A stretch of 11,854 bases of DNA from Candidatus Rokuibacteriota bacterium (lineage in GTDB: Bacteria; Methylomirabilota; Methylomirabilia; Rokubacteriales; CSP1-6), in the NCBI GenBank assembly GCA_003220195.1, contig QHRT01000161.1, positions 10,981 through 22,834 on the forward strand, read 5' to 3'. The position numbers and the translations under genes are program-made. Positions 6,204 to 11,854 of the stretch are shown here, piece by piece. Position 1 is the stretch's first letter. Each line of letters begins with the position of its first letter. Below the pieces are notes generated by a model that worked only from the letters and a program-made list of their open reading frames with translations, was not told the origin of the DNA and made no database searches.

Positions 6204-7313
6204 ATGACACTCAAATTCGGCGTGTTCGACCACATCGAGCCCGTGCCGGGCCTGCGTCTGGACCGCATCTATCGCGAGCGCTTGCTGCAGATCGAGCGTC
6301 TCGATCGCGCCGGGTTCTTCGCGTATCACCTGGCCGAGCATCACACGCCGGCGATCCACAGCCTGGCGCCGTCGCAGAACGTGTTCCTGGCCGCCGTCGC
6401 GCAGCGCACGACGCGCCTGCGGTTCGGGCCGTGCGTGTACGTGCTGCCGCTCCATCATCCTTTGCGCCTGATCGAAGAGATCAGCATGCTCGATCATCTG
6501 AGCGACGGACGGCTCGAGATCGGCGTCGGACGCGGCGGTGTGATGGAGGCGTACTTCTGGGGTCAGGAAGCCGACTCCGACACCAACTACGCGCGCTACT
6601 GCGAGACGCTGGCGATCGTCAAGGAAGGGCTCTCGCACGCGGAGCTCACGTACGCGGGCCACCCGTATCCGCCGCTCTGGTACATGCGCAATCCCGTCAC
6701 CGCGGCGATGGAGGGCATGCACACGATCCTGGTCGGCTCGCTCGAGAGTCTCCGGGGCTCGGTCGAGCGCTACCGCGCGGCCTGGGAGGAGCACCAGGGC
6801 GCCGGCGCGCTGACGGTCCAGGGGCACGAGCCGATGATCGGTCTCGTCGTCCACCTGGTCGTTGCCGAGACGGACGCCGAAGCGATCCGTATCGCGACCC
6901 CGGCGTGGGAGAAGTACCGCTGGAACCTCGCTGCGCCACGCCGCCTCGAAGCGGAGAAACGCAACCTGACCCAGTTCATGGGGACGAAGGACGGCTCGTT
7001 CGGCTTCGTGGGTGCGCGGCCGAAGGGGCTGCCCGAGCGCGAGACGCGGCGGGACATCGACGCGGAACTCGAGCGCTTCGACCAGCAGAAGCAGCGGCCG
7101 AATCCGAACCGGATCGGCGGCGTCGCGCTGGCCGGCGCGCCCGCGGCGGTGCGCGAGTACATGGACGAGTACGTCGCGACCGGCGCGAACTACTTCGTCT
7201 GCTCGTTCCAGTGGGGCGACATCACCCACGACGACGCGATGCGGTCGATCGAGCTGTTCAGCGCGGAGGTGATGCCGCGGTATGCGCGCGCGGAGGCGGC
7301 CACGTCGCGGTAG
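6204..7313 (+). CDS. LLM class (bacterial luciferase-like) flavin-dependent oxidoreductase
   Basis: A 369-residue TIM-barrel monooxygenase of the luciferase-like family, which uses reduced flavin (FMNH2 or F420) and oxygen on organic substrates. Family blocks in order: MTLKFGVFDH (1-10), GFFAYHLAEHH (38-47), APSQNVFLAAVAQRTTRLRFG (55-75), LPLHHPLRLIEEISMLDHLSDGRLEIGVGRG (81-111), PYPPLWY (154-160) and the C-terminal GANYFVCSFQWGDI (327-340). The ATG is preceded by GAGGAGG at eight bases spacing. Close families usually carry about 16 more residues between LTYAGH (148-153) and PYPPLWY, so a short in-frame deletion or a compact loop is likely there. It is a single-gene unit, divergent from the CoxL-like operon and ending 20 bases from the convergent solute-binding gene. 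The substrate is unknown. Confidence 0.93.
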   Translation: MTLKFGVFDHIEPVPGLRLDRIYRERLLQIERLDRAGFFAYHLAEHHTPAIHSLAPSQNVFLAAVAQRTTRLRFGPCVYVLPLHHPLRLIEEISMLDHLSDGRLEIGVGRGGVMEAYFWGQEADSDTNYARYCETLAIVKEGLSHAELTYAGHPYPPLWYMRNPVTAAMEGMHTILVGSLESLRGSVERYRAAWEEHQGAGALTVQGHEPMIGLVVHLVVAETDAEAIRIATPAWEKYRWNLAAPRRLEAEKRNLTQFMGTKDGSFGFVGARPKGLPERETRRDIDAELERFDQQKQRPNPNRIGGVALAGAPAAVREYMDEYVATGANYFVCSFQWGDITHDDAMRSIELFSAEVMPRYARAEAATSR

Positions 7314-7333
7314 GCCCACCGTCATTCAAGAGG

Positions 7334-8917
7334 TCACACCGCGATGTTCCACAAGAGCGTCGCGCCGAACTCCAGCACGCCCTGCACGTTCTTGCGGAAC
7401 GCGTTCGGCACGACGAACTGACCCCACGACACGTACGGCACGTCGTCGTACGTCAGCTTCTGGATCTCCTCGGCGATCTGCTTCTGCTTCGCCGGGTCGG
7501 GCTGGCGCGTGAACTCCGCGCGTAGCTTCTCGATCGCCTCATTCGTGGGCCACCCGAACCACGCTTTCTCTCCGGCGCCGCCGATCCACGCATTGACGGC
7601 GGGCGTGACGACGTCGAGCCCGGTCGCCCACGTGTGGAAGATGTTCCAGCCGCCCTGACCGACCGGCGACTTGTTCGCGCGGCGCGCCACCATCGTGGAC
7701 CAGTCCATCGCCTGCAGGTCGACGTTGGCGCCGATCTTCCGCAACAGCTCCGCCGTCACGAGCGCCGGCGCGTGCGCGTACGGCGAATCGGTCGGGTCCA
7801 GCACCACGATCGGCCGGCCGTCGTAGCCGCCCTCTTTCAACAGCTGTCGCGCCTTCTCGAGGTCCGGCTTCGGCGCGGCGACCGCGGACTCGAACGGCGT
7901 GCCGCCGCACATGAAGATCGCCGGACACGTCTTGTAGTACTTCGCGCTGCCGATGACTGCCTCGAGATAGGTCTTCTGATCCGCCATGTAGAGCAAGGCC
8001 TGCCGCGCCTTCTTCGAGTTGAACGGCGGATGGAGATGGTTCGGTCGGAGACAGCCCTGGCTGCCCCGGGGATCGGTGACGAACACTTTGACGTTCGCGT
8101 TCTTCTCGAGCCGCGGGACGAAGTCGAGCGGGATGTTCTCCCAGTAGTCGACTTCGCCGGCCTCGAGCGCGGCGCTCGCGGTGGCCTGATCCGGGATGTA
8201 GCGCCACTCGACGCGATCGACGAACACGCGCTTGCCGCCCGCCGAGCCGCTCGGCGTTTCCTTGCGCGGGACGTAGTCCGCATTCTTGACGTACACGACG
8301 CGGTTGCCGGGCTGCCAGTCCTCTTTCACGAATTTGTACGGCCCCGAGCCGATCGCCTCTTTCACCTGCTCGTTCGGATCGGTCGCCGCCAGCTTCGCCG
8401 GCATGATGAACGGCACGTTGCTCGACGGCTTGCCAAGCGCTTCGAGCACGAGCCCGAACGGCGTCTCCAGATCGAGCGCGAACGTCTTGCGATCGACGGG
8501 CGCGAACTTGCCGATGGACGCCAGGAAGAGCCGTCCGACCGTGTCCCTGGCGCCCCAGCGCTTGATCGAGGCCACGCAGTCCTCGGCGGTCACCGGCTGC
8601 CCGTCGTGGAACTTGAGGCCGTCGCGAAGCGTGAACGTCCACTTCATCTTGTTCGGGCTCGCCGTGTACTTCTCGACCATCTGCGGCTGGATCTTCAGAT
8701 TGGCGTCGGTGGCGAACAGCGTGTCGTAGACGAGGTAGCCGTGGTTGCGCGTGATGTAGGCGGTCGTCCAGATCGGGTCCAGGATCTTCAGATCGGCGTG
8801 CGGAACGAAGCGCAGCGTCCCTCCGGATTTCTGGGCGCGCGCGAAGGGCGCAGCCGCGGCGACGACCGCAGCGGCGGCGCTACCGGCCATGAACGTGCGA
8901 CGGGGAATCGATGGCAT
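7334..8917 (-). CDS. Tat-exported family-5 ABC transporter solute-binding protein
   Basis: A 527-residue periplasmic binding protein of the dipeptide/oligopeptide/nickel-type family (SBP family 5); members also bind sugars, acids and plant metabolites. The N-terminus MPSIPRRTFMAGSAAAAVVAAAAPFARA has a twin-arginine motif (RRTFM), a long Ala-rich core and an ARA cleavage site at about residue 28; there is no lipobox cysteine. Family blocks follow: SGGTLRFVP (31-39), LKILDPIW (43-50), WTFTLRDGLKFHDGQPVTAEDCV (93-115) and the GSGPYKFVKEDWQPGNRVV block (about 192-210). The ATG has AAAGGAG close upstream, which rejects the longer open frame to 9193 that runs through the rpiA gene. No permease or ATPase gene is in the window, so the rest of the transporter is elsewhere or missing. 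Confidence 0.93.
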   Translation of the reverse strand: MPSIPRRTFMAGSAAAAVVAAAAPFARAQKSGGTLRFVPHADLKILDPIWTTAYITRNHGYLVYDTLFATDANLKIQPQMVEKYTASPNKMKWTFTLRDGLKFHDGQPVTAEDCVASIKRWGARDTVGRLFLASIGKFAPVDRKTFALDLETPFGLVLEALGKPSSNVPFIMPAKLAATDPNEQVKEAIGSGPYKFVKEDWQPGNRVVYVKNADYVPRKETPSGSAGGKRVFVDRVEWRYIPDQATASAALEAGEVDYWENIPLDFVPRLEKNANVKVFVTDPRGSQGCLRPNHLHPPFNSKKARQALLYMADQKTYLEAVIGSAKYYKTCPAIFMCGGTPFESAVAAPKPDLEKARQLLKEGGYDGRPIVVLDPTDSPYAHAPALVTAELLRKIGANVDLQAMDWSTMVARRANKSPVGQGGWNIFHTWATGLDVVTPAVNAWIGGAGEKAWFGWPTNEAIEKLRAEFTRQPDPAKQKQIAEEIQKLTYDDVPYVSWGQFVVPNAFRKNVQGVLEFGATLLWNIAV

Positions 8918-8980
8918 GGGCGAATCTCCTTTGCCGGGCGTTCCAACGACGCGATGCAACGGTCGGACCGAGTGGAGTCG

Positions 8981-9010
8981 ATCATCGGGCGCTGACGGGC
9001 AGGATGTCAA
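8981..9010 (-). promoter_or_regulatory. Sigma-70-like promoter for the solute-binding protein gene
   Basis: On the minus strand a perfect TTGACA (9005-9010) is followed after 18 bases by GATGAT (8981-8986), a 4-of-6 match to TATAAT. It lies in the 110-base gap between rpiA and the solute-binding gene, about 64 bases before the ATG. The solute-binding protein may therefore be made separately from the enzymes upstream. Confidence 0.6.
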
Positions 9011-9027
9011 CGCGAGGGCGTCTCCGC

Positions 9028-9765
9028 TCACGCCGGATACGGGTCGGTCACCGACGCTCGACCGGCGCCGCCGCGAGCGGGATTCTCCCTGACCGTGACG
9101 TCGCGATCGGTTCCGACGATCAGCACGTCGACGAGATCGACGAAGATGCCCGTCTCCACGACGCCGGTGATCCGTTTGAGCCGCTCGTGCCACGTCAGCG
9201 AGTCTCGGAACTCGCCGAGGCGGCAGTCGGCGACGTAGTTGCCGTTGTCGCTGACGAACAGCGCGCCGGCGATCATGCGCGGCGCGGCGGTCACCCCGAC
9301 CGCCGTGATGCGCCGTAACGTCTGCCGCCAGCCGAACGGCAGGATTTCGACCGGCACCGGCGAGCGCCCGAGCGTCTCGACGAGCTTCGTCTGGTCGACG
9401 ACGATCACGACACGTGATGCCGCCTCGGCGAGCAGCTTCTCGCGCACGAGCGCGCCGCCGTGGCCTTTGATCAAGCTGAAGCGGGGGTCCACCTCGTCGG
9501 CGCCATCGATCACCAGGTCGACGCGGTCGATGCGGTCGAGGTCCACCAGCGGGATGCCGAGTCCGGTCGCGAGATCACGCGTGCGGTTCGACGAGGGCAC
9601 GCCCTGGAAACGAAGCCCGGACGCAACCCGCCGCCCGAGCTCGGCGATCGCAAGCTCGGCGGTCGAGCCGGAGCCGAGCCCGACGAGCATCCCGTCGCGG
9701 ACGTAGTCGGCGCTGCGAAGCGCCGCGAGGCGCTTGGCTTCCGTTGTCGTCTCGGCTTCCGTCAC
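9028..9765 (-). CDS. rpiA: Ribose-5-phosphate isomerase A
   Basis: A 245-residue cytoplasmic enzyme that interconverts ribose 5-phosphate and ribulose 5-phosphate in the non-oxidative pentose phosphate pathway. The signature is complete: GLGSGSTAE (29-37), VIDGADEVD with D87 and D90, LIKGHGGALVREK with K100 and E109, and the C-terminal GVVETGIFVDLVDVLIVG (201-218). The spacing of K100 and E109 equals that of the catalytic K94 and E103 of the E. coli enzyme. The start is a GTG giving a normal N-terminus; the next Met (26) would cut into the first strand. No clear ribosome site precedes the GTG, so it may depend on coupling to the upstream gene, whose stop is 33 bases away and in the same frame. 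The family call is certain; the start is fairly sure. Confidence 0.95.
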   Translation of the reverse strand: MTEAETTTEAKRLAALRSADYVRDGMLVGLGSGSTAELAIAELGRRVASGLRFQGVPSSNRTRDLATGLGIPLVDLDRIDRVDLVIDGADEVDPRFSLIKGHGGALVREKLLAEAASRVVIVVDQTKLVETLGRSPVPVEILPFGWRQTLRRITAVGVTAAPRMIAGALFVSDNGNYVADCRLGEFRDSLTWHERLKRITGVVETGIFVDLVDVLIVGTDRDVTVRENPARGGAGRASVTDPYPA

Positions 9766-9776
9766 GGATGCATCCG
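9765..9776. repeat. Perfect 12-base palindrome at the rpiA start
   Basis: CGGATGCATCCG reads the same on both strands and its last base on the minus strand is the G of the rpiA GTG. On that strand it also contains ATG CAT CCG TGA, a three-codon minigene whose stop overlaps the GTG as GTGA. Function is unproven; chance is a fair explanation. Confidence 0.3.
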
Positions 9777-9798
9777 GTCGCTGGCTGGCGCTCTCTCC

Positions 9799-10875
9799 CT
9801 ACATCCGATACTTCCGCGCCGCGCCCGGCGCGAGCGCGATGCCGTGCCCGGGCCGATCCGAAATGCGGAAGTGCCCGTCCTCGCACACCGGCATGCCGTC
9901 GAAGAGATCGGGCGGCGTCCAGTCGATGAACTCGACCAGGTGTCCGTTCGACAGCGCGCCGGTGACGTGGAGCGAGAGCTCGTGGACGACGTGCGGCGAC
10001 ACGAGCACCTGGTGCGCCGCCGCGAGCCGCCCGATCCGGAGCGTTTCGCTGAACCCGTTCGCGCGGCAGACGTCCGGCATCAGGTAGCGCACGCCGCCTC
10101 GCTCGATCAGGTCGCGGAACTCGTAGCGCGTGTAGTTGTTCTCGCCGGTGGCGACCGGAATCTTGATCGAGCGCGCGACTTCCGCGCATGCCGCGAGATC
10201 GTCGGCGAGCACCGGCTCCTCGTACCACACCAGATCGAAATCCTCGAGCAGCGCCGCCTGGCGGATGTTGCCGAGCACGTCGAGCTTCTGGTTCACGTCG
10301 ACCATGAGCCGCACGCGATCGCCGAGCGCCGTGCGCACGACCGCCACGCGCTCGCGGTTCACGCGCGGGTCGGGATCGTGGATCTTCATCTTGTAGTAGC
10401 GGCACCCCATCCCGGCGTAGCGCTCGGCCTCGCCGACCAGATCGTCGAGGCTGTAGTGCGGCCACCCGCCGCTGCCGTAGGTCGGCACGCGATCGGTCGC
10501 GGCGCCCCACAGCTTCACGAGCGGCAGGTTCGCCGCCTTGCCGACGATGTCCCAGAGCCCGATGTCGAGCGCGGACTGCGCGTACGCGGCGATGCCCTGC
10601 CGTTTGATCCCGCGATCGACGCGATACATCCTTTCCCACAGCCGCTCGACGAAGAGCGGATCCTCGCCGATCAGGACGGGCGCGAGCCGCGTGTCCAGAT
10701 ACGCGTGGACCGCTTCCGAGCCGGCGCCGCCGAAGACGAGCGAGTACCCGAGCCCGGTGAGTCCGGCGTCGGTCCGGATTTCCGCGACGACCAGCCGATG
10801 CTCGGGATAATCGAGCGCGATCGGTTTCCGCGTCGGGATCTTCAGGACGAAGCTCTCGATGCCGGTGATTTTCAT
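9799..10875 (-). CDS. Enolase superfamily enzyme, mandelate racemase subgroup (acid-sugar dehydratase or racemase-like)
   Basis: A 358-residue enzyme that should abstract the alpha-proton of a carboxylate using Mg2+. The full mandelate-racemase-type active site is present: KMK (K162, K164), metal ligands D193 (MVDVNQ), E219 (WYEEP) and E245 (ATGEN), the His-Asp dyad D268 (LMPDVC) and H295 (VSPHVVHE), and E315 (VEFIDW). All eight residues lie exactly two positions before their counterparts in Pseudomonas putida mandelate racemase (K164, K166, D195, E221, E247, D270, H297, E317), a very close spacing match. Members with this set are mostly acid-sugar dehydratases, and the sequence does not reveal the substrate. 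The ATG has AGGAG about five bases upstream. It lies 13 bases after the dehydrogenase gene and 33 before rpiA, so the three are probably one transcript. Confidence 0.92.
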   Translation of the reverse strand: MKITGIESFVLKIPTRKPIALDYPEHRLVVAEIRTDAGLTGLGYSLVFGGAGSEAVHAYLDTRLAPVLIGEDPLFVERLWERMYRVDRGIKRQGIAAYAQSALDIGLWDIVGKAANLPLVKLWGAATDRVPTYGSGGWPHYSLDDLVGEAERYAGMGCRYYKMKIHDPDPRVNRERVAVVRTALGDRVRLMVDVNQKLDVLGNIRQAALLEDFDLVWYEEPVLADDLAACAEVARSIKIPVATGENNYTRYEFRDLIERGGVRYLMPDVCRANGFSETLRIGRLAAAHQVLVSPHVVHELSLHVTGALSNGHLVEFIDWTPPDLFDGMPVCEDGHFRISDRPGHGIALAPGAARKYRM

Positions 10876-10888
10876 TCCATCTCCTTGC

Positions 10889-11854
10889 TCAGCGCGTGAC
10901 GTCCGGCGCGCAGATCAACGCGGTGCGGACGGCCTTGCCCTGGTCGGCGTGTGCGAACGCCTCGTTGATCTGCTCGAGCGGAAAACGATGCGAGAGGATC
11001 TTCTCGTACGGGTACCGGCCGCGGGTGCGCTCGAGCAGCTCGAGCCCGCGTCGGAGCGCCCACGACTGGTACCCGCCGACGCCGACCATGCGGCGATTCT
11101 GATGGACGAGCCACGCGGGGTTGAACGGAATCGTGTGGTCGCCGGCGATGCTGCCGATCACGAGATAGCGGCCTTCCGCGCGCGCCATCGCGAGGCCTTC
11201 CGCGATGACGGCGGGATTGCCGACCAGTTCCGCCACGACGTGACCGCCGCCGCCCGTCATCTCGCGCACGGCGTTCGCGCGGTCGTCCGACGATCCGAAC
11301 TCGTCGACGTTCACGACGTGATCGGCGCCGAAGAAGCGCGCCAGCTGAAGGCGCTCGGGCACGCGATCCAGCACCACGATCTTCGCGGCGCCACGCTCGC
11401 GCGCCACCGCGGTGGCGTAGAGCCCGAGACCGCCGGCGCCCTGAATGACGACGGTCTCGCCGGCCGTGAATGCGACCTGGTGGAGCCCGTAGATGACTTG
11501 CGCCAGCGCGCAGTTCAGCGCGGACACGTCGAGATCGCCGAGTCCGGCGGGACGCTTCAGCGCGTAATGCCCGGGCCTCAAGTAGTAGTACTCCGCGAAC
11601 GCGCCGGTGAAGTGCGGCGGCTTGTCGCTCGGCGTGCGGCCGGCGCCGATGCGTCGCGCGATGCAGTGCTGCGCGTCGCGCGCGAGGCACGGCTCGCAGC
11701 GCCCGCACGGATAGAAATACGAGTAGACGATCGGATCGCCTTCCGCGAGCGGCTGGCCGGCCGCGTCGGTCTTGACGCGCGTTCCGAGCTTCGCGATCCG
11801 GCCCGTCATCTCGTGCCCCATCACGGTCGGGCCGGTCCGCGGCGTGCGTCCATG
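10889..11854 (-). CDS. Zinc-dependent medium-chain alcohol dehydrogenase (partial, N-terminus off the right edge)
   Basis: The frame is open to the window edge, giving 321 residues; about 50 N-terminal residues, including the first catalytic-zinc cysteine, are missing. Numbering from the first visible codon: GHEMTG carries the zinc-ligand His (14); C50, C53, C56 and C64 form the structural-zinc motif Cx2Cx2Cx7C; NCALAQ supplies the usual third catalytic ligand. GAGGLGLYATAVA begins the Rossmann fold and the second strand ends in VVLD, where the Asp favours NAD over NADP. The in-frame ATG at 11824 is internal (it is the M of MGHE), not the start. It is the first visible gene of the acid-sugar cluster, 13 bases before the enolase-superfamily gene. 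It probably oxidises a polyol, sugar or hydroxy acid; the substrate is undetermined. Confidence 0.92.
   Translation of the reverse strand, partial: HGRTPRTGPTVMGHEMTGRIAKLGTRVKTDAAGQPLAEGDPIVYSYFYPCGRCEPCLARDAQHCIARRIGAGRTPSDKPPHFTGAFAEYYYLRPGHYALKRPAGLGDLDVSALNCALAQVIYGLHQVAFTAGETVVIQGAGGLGLYATAVARERGAAKIVVLDRVPERLQLARFFGADHVVNVDEFGSSDDRANAVREMTGGGGHVVAELVGNPAVIAEGLAMARAEGRYLVIGSIAGDHTIPFNPAWLVHQNRRMVGVGGYQSWALRRGLELLERTRGRYPYEKILSHRFPLEQINEAFAHADQGKAVRTALICAPDVTR

Noticed and set aside
7314..7333. Bidirectional terminator between the convergent genes
   Set aside because: The 20-base gap has no stem and no T-run, so nothing supports a rho-independent terminator there.
7634..8995. 453-codon plus-strand open frame
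   Set aside because: Antisense to the solute-binding protein gene, with antisense-like composition, no start-site support and no motif.
8918..9193. N-terminal extension of the solute-binding protein frame
   Set aside because: It overlaps rpiA in another frame. The Tat leader at MPSIPRRTFM with AAAGGAG upstream gives the real start.
9460..10899. 479-codon plus-strand open frame
   Set aside because: It lies antisense to rpiA and the enolase-superfamily gene, is rich in Arg, Ala, Asp and His as expected of antisense frames in GC-rich DNA, and shows no family motif.

Overview
The window is GC-rich bacterial DNA (by eye about two thirds G+C) and densely packed: the largest gap between genes is 213 bases. 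The gene families are an M20 amidohydrolase, a carboxymuconolactone-decarboxylase-like protein, a CoxL-like molybdenum hydroxylase, a luciferase-like monooxygenase, family-5 solute-binding proteins and an enolase-superfamily enzyme. This mix resembles uncultivated soil heterotrophs such as Candidatus Rokubacteria/Methylomirabilota. That placement is inference from gene content; the window has no rRNA or other marker gene.

Layout, left to right. (1) 1-578, minus: the N-terminal part of a membrane-anchored coiled-coil protein with a HEAT-like tail, cut by the left edge. (2) 733-2276, minus: a two-gene operon, AhpD-fold protein then M20 amidohydrolase, joined by an ATGA stop/start overlap. (3) 2383-2682, plus: a small charged helical protein of unknown function, divergent from that operon. 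(4) 2679-2844, plus: the collapsed remnant of a family-5 solute-binding protein gene. (5) 2851-5990, minus: a second ATGA-coupled pair, an orphan CoxL-type (form II) molybdopterin subunit then an exported amidohydrolase, behind a very good sigma-70-like promoter at 6041-6069. (6) 6204-7313, plus: a luciferase-like flavin monooxygenase, divergent from (5) and convergent with (7). (7) 7334-11854, minus: a zinc alcohol dehydrogenase (cut by the right edge), a mandelate-racemase-type enolase-superfamily enzyme, ribose-5-phosphate isomerase A, and a Tat-exported family-5 solute-binding protein that also has its own promoter.

The most coherent functional unit is (7). It puts dehydrogenase, acid-sugar dehydratase/racemase-like enzyme, pentose-phosphate isomerase and solute capture in one direction with short gaps, which suggests a route for taking up and degrading a sugar acid or polyol. 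The substrate cannot be read from the sequence. Units (2) and (5) look like small hydrolytic or oxidative catabolic modules with unknown substrates.

I saw no tRNA, rRNA, CRISPR array, insertion sequence, phage gene or convincing rho-independent terminator. I did not find a clearly new defence or mobile system. The items most worth a second look are the scar-like pseudogene, the orphan CoxL-like subunit, the interlocked promoters near 2340, and the acid-sugar cluster at the right.
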